Source of the DNA: Nitrospirota bacterium
GTDB taxonomy: Bacteria; Nitrospirota; Thermodesulfovibrionia; Thermodesulfovibrionales; UBA6898
Assembly: GCA_024275975.1 (NCBI GenBank)
Contig: JAJRYC010000099.1
Span: forward strand, 1-42,172
Direction: 5' to 3'
Length of the DNA: 42,172 bases
Part shown: one piece after another, positions 1-8,248 of the stretch
Position numbering within the stretch: position 1 is the first letter of the stretch
Layout: every line of letters begins with the position of its first letter
Notes under the pieces: model-generated
The model's database searches: none
What the model was told of the DNA's origin: nothing
The model's input: only the letters and a program-made list of their open reading frames with translations
Translations under genes and position numbers: made by a program

Positions 1-83
1 CCACGAAGACCCAAGCCGAAGTCCTATCGGCCTTTGGCCACTATGTGGATGACAGTGGGGTCTTACAACCGGTGCGCAGCTAA
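1..83 (+). CDS. C-terminal end of an unidentified protein (cut by window edge)
   Basis: One forward frame is open from the left edge to a TAA at 81-83 and gives about 26 residues ending in GVLQPVRS. The composition (AEVLSAFGHYVDD) looks protein-like and there is no start codon that would make it an independent gene. It is therefore most simply the end of a gene that begins to the left. No family can be assigned from so short a piece. A different frame stays open longer (34-231), but its translation is low-complexity and basic and does not look coding. Confidence 0.3.
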   Translation, partial: TKTQAEVLSAFGHYVDDSGVLQPVRS

Positions 84-316
84 AGTACCGTCAATACTGG
101 CTATGCGGCGTGGTCTAATAAGTTATCTCTTAAACTCCTGTGTAAGGTTAACTGAAATATGTGCCCAATCCGGTTTTTTTAAAAAAGTGTTCGACTATTT
201 CAGGAGAAAATCAGATGAACTGTACATCTAAAGGCAGAATTCAGGGACATGCTGTCTATTATCGGCTATGGATAGCTGTTGGATTAAAATATAAGAAGTT
301 ATGAGCTCTGGTAAGG
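84..316. other. Intergenic stretch without a recognisable gene
   Basis: Between the truncated left-edge gene and the convergent diguanylate cyclase I see no gene with a plausible start and ribosome site. A run of seven T followed by six A near 174-186 is self-complementary but has no GC stem, so it is not a convincing terminator. Confidence 0.4.
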
Positions 317-1573
317 CTATCTGTTTTCTGCAGTCCTGTCTGAAAACATAAACGGTTTGTGCATTATCACACGGTTTCTTCCTTCCCTTTTTGCCTGATA
401 CAGTGCTGCGTCCGCCAGCTGAATCACCCCATTGATGGACCTTGCGTCAGCAGGAAAGCTTGCTACCCCGCCGCTGATAGAGACAAACCCCTCTGGCTGT
501 TTTTCCCTGTGGGCAAAGGGATGAGCGGCGATTATTTCCCGGACCCTTTTGGCGTAGACAAATGCCTCTTCTTTTGAAAGCTCTGGCAGCATGACGATAA
601 ATTCCTCACCACCGTAACGGGCAAGAACTGATGTCTTTCTTGTATGCTTGGATACCAGATCACTAAGTTCTTTCAGGAGCTGATCGCCCTCGGCATGGCC
701 GTTGGTATCATTGTAGTGCTTGAACTTATCGATATCGAACATGAAGATCGAGATCGGTGTATCCTCCAGAATGGATTTCTCCACAAATCTCTGTACCATG
801 TCGAAGAAGTACCGGCGGTTATAGAGTCCGGTCAGCGGATCGATCTCCGCCTCTTTTTTGGCGCCACTCAGGAATTTCTGATTGAACAGCGCCACGCCGA
901 CAATATCGGCGATCATTTTAAGCAGGCTTCCTTCATTACCACTGGGGTCGCTGACTTCCCCTGCGCCTATCACACCAAGCAGTCGGTTGCTGAACTGGAT
1001 TGGCGCAGCCATATAGAGCTGATCCCCTGTCCGCTCAACGCCGTTTTGACCGGTCGATTCGTTCCCTTGCCCCCCGATCCTGACCATGCTATGCTGGCCG
1101 GCCCTGCCGATCAGACCTTCTCCCATGGCGCATGTAACCTGCGCCTTTGACCTGCCGTCCGGTGATACCCTCCTTAAAAGGTTGTCCTTTTCGTCATAGA
1201 TATAGAGTTCAACCGTATCAGTGGCGAGGATGTCCCTGACCAGCCGGATGATAGTGGTGGTTATTTTGTCAAAGTCGAATGTGGTATTCAGGTTCAAAAC
1301 CACCGTGGGGACGTTCAGCATGAAAACCAGGTAGCGGGTGTTTAGCTCATTTAGATGGCGTATTTGGGACTGCAGCGACCGGATCTGCTGGTCCTTCAGG
1401 GAAATTTCCCTGGTATAGCCGCTATCCTCCTCTTTTGCCTTGTCCTTTTCTTCCTTGCTTCCTTTTTCCAATCGCTTGACGAACAGGCAGAGGAAGTAGA
1501 TCGCTGCAATAATAACAATGAAGACGTATACCATGAATGTCAGGTTTTTTGTGATTGATTGCAAGCTCTCCAT
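317..1573 (-). CDS. Membrane-anchored GAF-GGDEF diguanylate cyclase
   Basis: A 418-residue protein predicted to make cyclic di-GMP from two GTP at the inner membrane. Residues about 12-32 form one hydrophobic segment (FMVYVFIVIIAAIYFLCLFV), followed by a charged, probably coiled-coil linker to about 75. A GAF-like sensor domain covers roughly 80-235, and a GGDEF domain covers roughly 240-405. The catalytic signature is ARYGGEEFIVMLPEL, a normal GGEEF variant, preceded by DPLTGLYNRR. At the position of the inhibitory RxxD site the sequence reads RKTS, so product feedback through a canonical I-site is probably absent. No EAL domain follows. A purine-rich GGGAG lies about 14 bases upstream of the ATG, farther than usual. 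The gene stands alone, downstream of the small RNA candidate on the same strand. Confidence 0.9.
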   Translation of the reverse strand: MESLQSITKNLTFMVYVFIVIIAAIYFLCLFVKRLEKGSKEEKDKAKEEDSGYTREISLKDQQIRSLQSQIRHLNELNTRYLVFMLNVPTVVLNLNTTFDFDKITTTIIRLVRDILATDTVELYIYDEKDNLLRRVSPDGRSKAQVTCAMGEGLIGRAGQHSMVRIGGQGNESTGQNGVERTGDQLYMAAPIQFSNRLLGVIGAGEVSDPSGNEGSLLKMIADIVGVALFNQKFLSGAKKEAEIDPLTGLYNRRYFFDMVQRFVEKSILEDTPISIFMFDIDKFKHYNDTNGHAEGDQLLKELSDLVSKHTRKTSVLARYGGEEFIVMLPELSKEEAFVYAKRVREIIAAHPFAHREKQPEGFVSISGGVASFPADARSINGVIQLADAALYQAKREGRNRVIMHKPFMFSDRTAENR

Positions 1574-1780
1574 TTATTAACAGTTTTCTCCCTTCTGGTC
1601 CAGCAGGCATCTTCTTTATATTATTATCTTATAATATTTATTGGATATTATAAAGTAATCCGACCTCGCGATAAAGATGGCAGAGATAAGCGCATCTGTA
1701 GATTATACCAAAAGTCTTAATAATTCCATTGGCGAGATTGGAAACATATTGATATTACTGGAATGAGCTGTTTTTATTCA

Positions 1781-1997
1781 ACAAAAAGGGCCTCCTTCTC
1801 CGTTTTTCTGGAGAAGGAGGATAGCTGGGAAGGAACTGCTTGTGTTCAATGTTCAAATGTTTTATATTCTGGTCATGCCAGTACATGGATGTCCCCGTAC
1901 AAAATCATATTGTAAGTCTCACTTTCCACGATATTTTCGACCCCGGGCGTTAACCTGTTCCGAAAACGCTTTACTACGTCATAAATTCCCCACTATC
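1781..1997 (-). ncRNA. Small structured RNA, candidate 6S RNA, with its own terminator
   Basis: A minus-strand transcript is predicted to start about 1994, from the promoter at 2001-2029, and to stop at the hairpin 1791-1820. The 5' end (AUAG-UGGG-GA) can pair with the 3' end just before the terminator (UC..CCCA-G-CUAU, 1821-1837). This gives a closing stem with one bulge around a body of about 175 nt. Inside, GGUC/GACC and CGUGGA/UCCAUG can stack into a long imperfect rod. Length, paired ends, rod shape and a separate intrinsic terminator all fit 6S RNA, the RNA polymerase sigma70-holoenzyme decoy. I cannot match the conserved central bubble with certainty. An open frame inside it (ending GDIHVLA) lacks a start and I consider it accidental. 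Confidence 0.45.
1791..1820 (-). terminator. Intrinsic terminator of the small RNA
   Basis: A perfect 11-bp stem, CCTCCTTCTCC (1791-1801) and GGAGAAGGAGG (1810-1820), surrounds an 8-nt loop. Read on the minus strand it is followed by CCCTTTTTGTTG, a U-rich tail. On the plus strand no T-run follows, so the direction is minus. Confidence 0.75.
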
Positions 1998-2000
1998 TAA

Positions 2001-2029
2001 TCTATATCTTAAAAATCGCTGCTTGTCAA
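2001..2029 (-). promoter_or_regulatory. Strong sigma70-type promoter for the small RNA
   Basis: On the minus strand a perfect -35 box TTGACA (2029-2024) is separated by exactly 17 nt from TATAGA (2006-2001). The predicted start is near 1994. No minus-strand protein gene with a start codon follows before the terminator at 1791-1820, so this promoter seems to serve a short RNA. Confidence 0.7.
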
Positions 2030-2116
2030 ATAAAAAATGATTCTGCTCTTATCCTGATTCTCAGGCCTATTTATTTAACGTGATTCAGCAGGCGGCAAAA
2101 AACCGTTTTTTCAGGG

Positions 2117-2122
2117 TATAAT
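2117..2122 (+). promoter_or_regulatory. Possible -10 box upstream of the small membrane protein
   Basis: TATAAT lies 21 nt before the ATG at 2143, with AAGGAG in between. No good -35 box is seen at 16-18 nt spacing, so this is tentative. Confidence 0.3.
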
Positions 2123-2142
2123 TATATAACGAAAGGAGTTTT

Positions 2143-2595
2143 ATGAGCAGAAAGGCCATTATATTACTCTTCATCTTTATCATCGCTCCCGTCATCTTCT
2201 ATTTCCTCTGGCCTTCCGATGAAAGCAGGATAAGGAAACTCGTCAAAGACGGCGCGGCAGCAGTTGAGAACGAGAATATTAATGATGTTATGTCAAAGGT
2301 CTCGTTCAATTATTCCGACGACCATGGACTGAACTACTTATACCTGAAAGAGGAGATGAAAGGGATATTTCAAAGGATGGACCATATCATGATTGAATAT
2401 GAGATCGGAGATATGGAAATTAAAGATAAGGCCGCCACTGTCGTGGTTGACATACGTGTTATAGCGACTTACGGGCAGGATACAGGCTATTTCATGGGGG
2501 ATGCTGCCGATCCAGTGGAAGTGCTGTTCACACTGGAAAAGGTGAGAACCAAATGGCTTGTGAGGAGCACGACGGGCCTTCCGGTTTATTATTAA
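2143..2595 (+). CDS. Small membrane-anchored protein of unknown function, possibly NTF2-like
   Basis: A 150-residue protein that I do not recognise as a named family. Residues about 4-24 are a single hydrophobic segment (AIILLFIFIIAPVIFYFLWP), a signal anchor, so the rest probably faces the periplasm. The soluble part (about 27-150) has a helix-rich start followed by strands (AATVVVDIRVIATYG, EVLFTLEKVRTKWLVRST). That order is reminiscent of NTF2/SnoaL-like folds, which often bind small ligands or assist assembly; this is inference from pattern only. The start is well supported by AAGGAG seven bases upstream of the ATG. It sits alone after the divergent small RNA promoter. A TATAAT at 2117-2122 would give a leader of only about 14 nt. 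Confidence 0.75.
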   Translation: MSRKAIILLFIFIIAPVIFYFLWPSDESRIRKLVKDGAAAVENENINDVMSKVSFNYSDDHGLNYLYLKEEMKGIFQRMDHIMIEYEIGDMEIKDKAATVVVDIRVIATYGQDTGYFMGDAADPVEVLFTLEKVRTKWLVRSTTGLPVYY

Positions 2596-2802
2596 CCCGG
2601 TACCCTGTTTAAACTTTAATGTGAGACAGGTATTCCGTCCTTTATTCTATAACCCACATAGCGCAGTTTTTTGCGGAATGCCGGAGTCTGTTTGAGTACC
2701 TGCCGTATTTTTAAGTCCAGACGTCATGATTTTAATGGCTAAAGCAATGAAGTTCCGGTAGATGGCAGGGGGATCATACTGCTTTCTGTATTATTTATTG
2801 TA

Positions 2803-2808
2803 TATAAT
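2803..2808 (+). promoter_or_regulatory. Possible -10 box upstream of the phosphohexomutase
   Basis: TATAAT in an AT-rich stretch, about 36 nt before the ATG at 2844. A GGAGG ribosome site follows. The -35 region is not convincing. Confidence 0.3.
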
Positions 2809-2843
2809 ATAAGCAAAAAGAAGAGAGTCTGGAGGTATTATTT

Positions 2844-3737
2844 ATGTCTTTATCATTTGAAAACGCCGCTTCCTGCTGGAAGGCGATACTGTCGGATGTC
2901 TCAAAAAACAGGGGATTGCTCTCTGAAATAGAGGTTTTCGCGAAAGAGAATACCGCGCCTGCCCGGATCGTATTCGGCACATCGGGATGGAGGGGGGAGA
3001 TCGGCACTGATTACACCTTCAACAATATACGGATTGTCACTTCGGCGATTATCGAGATGTTTAAAAGCAATGATGGGCCTGTCATGCGGGCGATGGGTGT
3101 GTCGGGTTTTGACGATATCAGAGATCGGGGGATTATTGTCGGACATGACAACAGGTTCCTCGGCTATAATTTCGCGATGGAAGTTATGGGACTGCTGCGG
3201 AAAGAGGGAATAAAGACATGGTATGCCGGTGAGGCGATCACCCCTGAATTCTCAGCCGGAATCGAGATGCTGAACGCCGCCTGCGCGATCAACCTTACTC
3301 CGTCGCATAACCCCGCGAACTATGCCGGTTTTAAGTTCAACCCGGCTGACGGAGGGCCTGCCGGCACCGAGATAACAACAAAGATCGAGGAAATAGCCAA
3401 CCGGATTATGGGAGAGGCGACTGTAGTTCCGCCGGTGAAACCGGCAGAGATCGAAAAGATAGATTTAACTTCATTTTACATGCGGTATATAGAGGAGAGA
3501 AAAACTATTGACATTCCCAAAGTACTTGAATTTATTAACAACAGCGACTGCTTTATCTGCGTGGATAATGTACACGGCGCGACAAGAGGACGGCTGCAAA
3601 GGATTGTTGGAGAATCCCCCAGGATCAGGTACCTGAGAACAGAGGATGATTTTCTGTTCGGCGGGATTGCCCCGGAACCGTCGGAAAAAAATATGACGGG
3701 AGTGGAAAGGTCCTTGGTGCGAGCAGCTCAGGAATGA
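2844..3737 (+). CDS. Phosphoglucomutase/phosphomannomutase, N-terminal part (gene frameshifted)
   Basis: First 297 residues of an alpha-D-phosphohexomutase, the enzyme that interconverts hexose 1- and 6-phosphates. It carries FGTSGWRG near residues 44-51 and the phosphoserine loop LTPSHNP at 151-157, with Ser154 as the catalytic serine. The frame runs to EPSEKNMTGVERSL, after which homologous sequence continues in the next frame (GASSSGMKLGVIMDPDGDR). Restoring one G in the run at 3716-3717 would rejoin the two halves into a protein of about 542 residues. GGAGG supports the start. Substrate preference cannot be read from the sequence, but alpha-glucan and trehalose genes elsewhere in the window would fit glucose 1-phosphate. 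Confidence 0.88.
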   Translation: MSLSFENAASCWKAILSDVSKNRGLLSEIEVFAKENTAPARIVFGTSGWRGEIGTDYTFNNIRIVTSAIIEMFKSNDGPVMRAMGVSGFDDIRDRGIIVGHDNRFLGYNFAMEVMGLLRKEGIKTWYAGEAITPEFSAGIEMLNAACAINLTPSHNPANYAGFKFNPADGGPAGTEITTKIEEIANRIMGEATVVPPVKPAEIEKIDLTSFYMRYIEERKTIDIPKVLEFINNSDCFICVDNVHGATRGRLQRIVGESPRIRYLRTEDDFLFGGIAPEPSEKNMTGVERSLVRAAQE

Positions 3738-4471
3738 AACTCGGGGTGATTATGGACCCTGATGGCGACCGGATAAGATTTTCTGATGGCAGCATGCAGA
3801 TACCCATGAACTATTTCGGGGCGATGGCCCTGCATTTTCTCCATGTCCATAAGGGAATCCAGGGGGTCGTGGCGAAATCAGTAGGAACAAGCAATTTTGT
3901 GAATGCCATCGCTGAAAAACTCGGAGTGCCGGTAAAAGAGACCAGGGTAGGCTTTAAGAACTTCAGGCCATATATGTTAAAGAACTCTAATGAAAGGGCG
4001 ATAACCGCATTTGAGGAGTCTGACGGCATATCCCTGTATAACCACACACTCGAAAAGGACGCCATATGCGGCCTGCTTATCGCCATCGAGATGATGGCTG
4101 TTACGGGCAGGAATCTGAGTGAATATCTTAAAGATTTAATGGATGAATTTGGCTATTACTACCCTGACCGTTCCGGTATAGCCGTAGACCGCTCGCTGGC
4201 GGGAGAGCCTCTGGTCAAAAAACTCTCGGTGTTAAAAGAACGTTATAAAAAGGGGACCGTGCTGGATATCGGCGGCGTCGCCAGGACTGTCTGGGATGTG
4301 ATCACGGTTGACGGTATAAAACTTGTCTTTGATGATGGCTCGTGGCTGATGATAAGGCCCTCGGGCACGGAGCCCAAGGTCAGATTTTATATCGAGGCAA
4401 GGACGGAGGAAGGCAAAAAGGCCGTCTTCGAGACAGCGGAACAGATGACCAGGGAGGCGCTGGGGATCTGA
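3734..4471 (+). CDS. Phosphoglucomutase/phosphomannomutase, C-terminal part (out of frame with the first)
   Basis: Continuation of the enzyme begun at 2844. It holds the magnesium loop DPDGDR (residues 8-13 of this part), the sugar-binding loop FEESDGIS (93-100) and the phosphate-binding loop RPSGTEPKVRF near the C terminus. The ATG at 3734 corresponds to an internal methionine of the family and has no ribosome site, so this is not a separate gene. Translation from it alone would yield a protein without the catalytic serine. All expected motifs are intact on both sides of the lesion, which points to a recent mutation or a sequence error. Confidence 0.85.
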   Translation: MKLGVIMDPDGDRIRFSDGSMQIPMNYFGAMALHFLHVHKGIQGVVAKSVGTSNFVNAIAEKLGVPVKETRVGFKNFRPYMLKNSNERAITAFEESDGISLYNHTLEKDAICGLLIAIEMMAVTGRNLSEYLKDLMDEFGYYYPDRSGIAVDRSLAGEPLVKKLSVLKERYKKGTVLDIGGVARTVWDVITVDGIKLVFDDGSWLMIRPSGTEPKVRFYIEARTEEGKKAVFETAEQMTREALGI

Positions 4472-4489
4472 AAGGGCCCGGCATCCGGT

Positions 4490-5713
4490 TCAGGCTTTAA
4501 TCAGGTATTTGACGGTCAGTCCCTGGACGAGGATCGAGAAGACAACCACCATATAGGTCATTGTGAGTATTATTTCGCGCTCATACCCCTTGGGCAGGGA
4601 AAGCGCCAGCGCTATAGAGATACCACCTCTCAGGCCGCCCCATGTCATGACCCTGAGAACCCCGGGGCTGAACTTTTTCCTGAACCTCAGCAGGCAGACG
4701 GGTATTCCTATGGAAGTGAACCTGGAAAACAGGGCTACGGGGATTGCGATAATGCCGGCCAGCAGATAACTTGTGGAAAATGTGACCATCAGGAGTTCAA
4801 GGCCTATTAATACAAATAATACGGCGTTAAGGATTTCGTCTAAAAGCTCCCAGAATTTATCAATATTCTCGCGTGTTTTTTCAGACATCGCGAATCTGCG
4901 TCCGTGATTTCCGATCAACAGTCCCGCGACAACGATGGTTATGGGTCCGGAGATATGCATTGCCAGGGCCAGGGCGTATCCGCCTGTAACCAGCGCGAGG
5001 GTCAAGAGTATTTCCACCTGGTAATTGTCCACGCTTTTGAGGAGCAGGTAGACCGCCCAGCCGGCCATTATCCCGAATACGGCTCCGCCAATCGCCTCTT
5101 TCAGAAAGAAGAGGGAAACTTCGCCATAAGTCATATTATGTCCGCCCGTCGCTATGCCCAGCAAGGCGATAAACACCACCACCCCGATACCGTCGTTAAA
5201 GAGCGACTCTCCCGCGATCTTTATCTCGAGGCTTTTCGGAGCGCCTGCTTTTTTGAGGATACCGAGTACGGCTATCGGGTCGGTCGGAGATATAATCGAG
5301 CCGAATAAAAGGCAGTAAATATATTTCAGGTTAATCCCCAGAATTCCTACGACGAGATAGGTCAATGTGCCGATTGAAATGGTCGAAATGATGACGCCGA
5401 AAGTTGCAAATATCCCGACCTCCAGTTTTTTCTCGGAGAGTTCGTTAATATTAACATGCAGCGCGCCGGCGAAAAGCATGAAACCGAGCATCCCGACCAT
5501 CAATGTCTTGTTGAAATCGATCCCTGCAATTAAATCCAGAAATTGATTGTCAGTCCCGATACCAAGTTTTCCCAGGATTAACAGTCCCAGTGACATTATA
5601 AGCGAGATGAACATCAGGCCTATTGTATCGGGCAGCTTTATAAAGCGATGATTGAGATAGGCGAATAAGGCCGCAAGCGTGATCAGCACGGAGAATACAT
5701 TGAACAGTTCCAT
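4490..5713 (-). CDS. CPA1-family Na+/H+ antiporter
   Basis: A 407-residue integral membrane protein with 11-12 hydrophobic segments, predicted to exchange Na+ (or K+) for H+ across the inner membrane. Family signatures are SPTDP at 142-146, ESLFNDG at 169-175 with the Asn173-Asp174 pair of electroneutral CPA1 exchangers, and TWGGLRGGISIALALSLP near the C terminus. The long cytoplasmic tail found in some NhaP-type proteins is absent. It converges on the phosphohexomutase with only 18 bp between stops. No Shine-Dalgarno precedes the ATG, and a TATAAT-like sequence on the minus strand ends only 8 nt before it, which suggests a leaderless or nearly leaderless transcript. Confidence 0.9.
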   Translation of the reverse strand: MELFNVFSVLITLAALFAYLNHRFIKLPDTIGLMFISLIMSLGLLILGKLGIGTDNQFLDLIAGIDFNKTLMVGMLGFMLFAGALHVNINELSEKKLEVGIFATFGVIISTISIGTLTYLVVGILGINLKYIYCLLFGSIISPTDPIAVLGILKKAGAPKSLEIKIAGESLFNDGIGVVVFIALLGIATGGHNMTYGEVSLFFLKEAIGGAVFGIMAGWAVYLLLKSVDNYQVEILLTLALVTGGYALALAMHISGPITIVVAGLLIGNHGRRFAMSEKTRENIDKFWELLDEILNAVLFVLIGLELLMVTFSTSYLLAGIIAIPVALFSRFTSIGIPVCLLRFRKKFSPGVLRVMTWGGLRGGISIALALSLPKGYEREIILTMTYMVVVFSILVQGLTVKYLIKA

Positions 5714-5812
5714 AGAACAATATTATACTTATTTTGATTTTCGAGTGGTATCTGCGGGCCGGGACTTTAAATCGAAAATCACCGGACCTTAGTGCCGGTT
5801 TCCCTTCTTTCC

Positions 5813-5841
5813 TTGACAAAGAACCGCCCGCCCGATATAAT
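5813..5841 (+). promoter_or_regulatory. Consensus sigma70-type promoter for the TPR-ABC operon
   Basis: TTGACA (5813-5818), 17 nt, TATAAT (5836-5841): a perfect match in both boxes and spacing. The expected start near 5848 lies only about 6 nt before the ATG at 5854, and no Shine-Dalgarno is present, so the transcript should be almost leaderless. Confidence 0.75.
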
Positions 5842-5853
5842 TTTTTAATAATA

Positions 5854-6561
5854 ATGAATCAGGAATTACAAGAAAACTACGACCTTGGCAATAAGCTTTT
5901 TGAAAAAGGCAAGTATAGCGAAGCTGCACCGTTACTTGAATCTTTTGTAAAGCTTTTTCCACATTATGCGGATGTCCATAACAAGCTGGGGATAATAGCG
6001 AGCTTTAAGGGTGACCTTAAGAAGGCGTCTGAATATTTTGAGAAGGCGATCGAGATTAATCCTAAATATACCGAGGCTTCTCTGAACCTTGCGGTGACCT
6101 ACAATGATCTCGGCGAATTCAGGAAGGCGCGGGAAGTATTCGCCATGGCCGCACAGATTGCGCATCCCGAAGCGAATGCCGTCGATCCTTTTATAGCAGG
6201 AAAACTCGCGAATGAACATTTTAAAGTCGGAAATATCTACCTGGAATTCGATATGAACGATGAGGCGATTGAGGAATACAGAAAGGCCTTGAAACTACAT
6301 TCAGGACTGGCGGACGTAAATACAAAACTCGGCATCGCCCTGAGGAATAAAGGCCTTGTTGAAGAGGCGATAGTCCATTTTGTTAATGCCAAGACAATAA
6401 ACCCGAACTACGGTGTCGCCTGGGTGCAGCTTGGCTTGTGTTATTACATGCAGGGACTTATCGGCCTTGCCTTTGAGGAATGGGAAAAGGCGCTTGAATA
6501 TAATCCTTCACTGAAAGAGGCTGAAACCTACCTGAAGCTCGTTAAAAAAGAGGATAAGTAA
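5854..6561 (+). CDS. Tetratricopeptide repeat protein
   Basis: A 235-residue protein made almost entirely of TPR units, a helical scaffold for protein-protein contacts. Repeats are visible as GNKLFEKGKYSEAAPLLES, a unit with PHYADVHNKLGIIASFKGDL, PKYTEASLNLAVTYNDLGEF, then a longer insertion, HSGLADVNTKLGIALRNKG and PNYGVAWVQLGLCYYMQG, about five to six in all. No signal peptide is seen, so it is probably cytoplasmic. I chose the ATG at 5854 because an upstream in-frame start at 5734 would put the promoter inside the gene. It is followed after five bases by the ABC ATPase gene, so the three genes are likely co-transcribed, but its partner is unknown. Confidence 0.85.
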   Translation: MNQELQENYDLGNKLFEKGKYSEAAPLLESFVKLFPHYADVHNKLGIIASFKGDLKKASEYFEKAIEINPKYTEASLNLAVTYNDLGEFRKAREVFAMAAQIAHPEANAVDPFIAGKLANEHFKVGNIYLEFDMNDEAIEEYRKALKLHSGLADVNTKLGIALRNKGLVEEAIVHFVNAKTINPNYGVAWVQLGLCYYMQGLIGLAFEEWEKALEYNPSLKEAETYLKLVKKEDK

Positions 6562-6566
6562 TCCGG

Positions 6567-7514
6567 TTGTCCCTGCTCGAAGTAAGGGATCTTAATATCT
6601 TTTTTAAGACGACTGAATCCCCGGTCCCTGTTGTATCCGGACTTGATCTGCGGATCGCGGAGTCGGAAATCTTCGGCCTTGTTGGTGAAAGCGGATGTGG
6701 AAAGAGTATCACGGCCCTTTCGGTCATGGGGATACTCCCCCCAAACGCATCAGCGGAGGGCGGGATATTTTTTAAGGGAAAAGACCTCCTGAAGCTCGAC
6801 AGGGAGTCGATGAGACGGCTGAGGGGCAAGGAGATATCAATGATATTTCAGGAGCCCATGACATCTCTTAATCCGGTCTTTACGACGGGTTACCAGGTCG
6901 CGGAAGTGCTTATTACCCACCTGAATATCTCAAAAAAAGAGGCCATGGAAAGGGCGGTTGAGCTGCTCAGGGCCGTCAGAATATCTTCTCCTGAAATAAG
7001 GGTTAAGGAATACCCTCACCAGATGTCGGGTGGCATGAGGGAGCGTGTGATGATAGCGATGGCGGTGGCCTGCAACCCGTCCCTTCTGATAGCGGATGAG
7101 CCGACGACCGCCCTTGACGTCACAATTCAGGCGCAGATACTCGAACTGATACAGGGGCTGAGGGAAGAACGCGGGATGTCCATAATGTTTATAACGCATG
7201 ACCTCGCCATAATTGCGGAAAATGCATCAAGGGTGGGCATCATGTATGCCGGGAGGCTTATGGAAACGGCCGCCGCCGCCGAGATTTTCAGTAGTCCCTC
7301 GCATCCTTATACGATCGGGTTATTGGAATCCCTTCCAGGAAAGAGGGGGGAGATGCTGAACCCGATACCCGGTTTTGTGCCGAGACCCGAAGAACTCGGG
7401 AAGGGTTGCAGGTTTTCGGGTAGATGCCGGTATGCCCTTGATGAATGTGAAAGCACTGAACCCGCCCTTATTGAGATCTCGAAAGGCCATTTTGTGCGAT
7501 GTATGAGGACCTGA
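6567..7514 (+). CDS. Oligopeptide/dipeptide ABC transporter ATPase (DppD/OppD-like)
   Basis: A 315-residue nucleotide-binding subunit of a peptide-type ABC importer, acting at the cytoplasmic face of the membrane. Walker A is GESGCGKS (40-47), the Q-loop glutamine is near 95, the signature is SGGMRER (154-160), and Walker B is LLIADEPT (173-180). The H-loop histidine follows in FITHDLAII. The C-terminal extension of the oligopeptide family is present with its cysteine pattern ([15 protein letters not shown]). The start is a TTG at 6567, five bases after the TPR stop; no earlier in-frame start is possible without overlap. Its partner ATPase follows with a short overlap or gap. No permease or binding-protein gene is in the neighbourhood, so the substrate is open. 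Confidence 0.88.
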   Translation: MSLLEVRDLNIFFKTTESPVPVVSGLDLRIAESEIFGLVGESGCGKSITALSVMGILPPNASAEGGIFFKGKDLLKLDRESMRRLRGKEISMIFQEPMTSLNPVFTTGYQVAEVLITHLNISKKEAMERAVELLRAVRISSPEIRVKEYPHQMSGGMRERVMIAMAVACNPSLLIADEPTTALDVTIQAQILELIQGLREERGMSIMFITHDLAIIAENASRVGIMYAGRLMETAAAAEIFSSPSHPYTIGLLESLPGKRGEMLNPIPGFVPRPEELGKGCRFSGRCRYALDECESTEPALIEISKGHFVRCMRT

Positions 7515-7522
7515 CAGATAAA

Positions 7523-8248
7523 ATGGAACTTCTGAAGGTAAGTTCTTTAAAGAAATATTATAGATCCGGAGGCGGATTGGGAGGCAGGGGCAGCCTACTG
7601 AAGGCGGTTGACGGCGTTGATTTTTCGGTCCATGAAAACAGTGTCTTTGCAATGGTCGGTGAAAGTGGCTGTGGCAAATCTACTATCGCAAGACTTGTTC
7701 TCAGGCTGATAAACCCCACCTCAGGCTCTGTTTTGTTCAGGGGCCGGGATATTTTCAGTCTCGAAGGAACCGCCCTGAAATCTTTCAGGAAATCCGTCCA
7801 GATAATATTTCAGGACCCTTTTGCGTCACTGAATCCGAGGAGAACTGTGTTCGATACTATCTCCGAACCCTTGCGAATTCACAATCTTGTGCCGCGCTCC
7901 CGGATGGAGGACGCGGTTGTTGATATTATCGAAAAGGCCGGCCTCAGCACCGGAATATTGAACCGCTATCCCCATGAATTCAGCGGGGGCCAGAGACAGC
8001 GGATATGTATAGCAAGGGCGCTTGCGGTATCACCCGAACTGATGGTGGCGGATGAGCCTCTTTCAGCTCTGGATGTATCGATACAGGCGCAGATACTAAA
8101 TCTCCTGCTGGAACTCAAGAGGACCTCGAAGATAGCCTTTCTTTTTATAAGCCATGATTTGAGCGTTGTCTACTACTTCAGCGACATTGTCGGGGTCACG
8201 TACCTTGGAAAGATCGTCGAATATTCAAAGACGGAAGATTTGTTCTAA
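7523..8248 (+). CDS. Oligopeptide/dipeptide ABC transporter ATPase (DppF/OppF-like), stopped early
   Basis: Second ATPase of the pair. Walker A is GESGCGKST (46-54), the signature is SGGQRQRICIARAL, Walker B is ELMVADEPLSALD, and the H-loop is FISHDLSVVY. The reading frame ends at a TAA (8246-8248, codon 242) exactly where family members read LFxNPLHPYT. The same frame continues without any shift as NPLHPYTSVLLDSAPK to a natural TGA at 8491. The expected residue is usually Lys, Glu or Ala, so one base change from AAA or GAA explains it. The ATPase core is complete; only the substrate-family C-terminal region is lost. I prefer the ATG at 7523; one at 7499 is in frame but would overlap the upstream gene. 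Confidence 0.85.
   Translation: MELLKVSSLKKYYRSGGGLGGRGSLLKAVDGVDFSVHENSVFAMVGESGCGKSTIARLVLRLINPTSGSVLFRGRDIFSLEGTALKSFRKSVQIIFQDPFASLNPRRTVFDTISEPLRIHNLVPRSRMEDAVVDIIEKAGLSTGILNRYPHEFSGGQRQRICIARALAVSPELMVADEPLSALDVSIQAQILNLLLELKRTSKIAFLFISHDLSVVYYFSDIVGVTYLGKIVEYSKTEDLF

Noticed and set aside
34-231. 65-codon open frame on the plus strand at the left edge
   Set aside because: No ribosome site and an unlikely composition; the other frame ending at 83 looks more like the real end of a gene.
1856-1995. Open frame on the minus strand ending GDIHVLA
   Set aside because: It has no start codon after the stop at its beginning, and it lies inside the promoter-to-terminator span of the small RNA candidate.
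4904-5308. 134-codon plus-strand frame opposite the CPA1 antiporter
   Set aside because: Shadow of a clearly recognisable gene on the other strand; no family features of its own.
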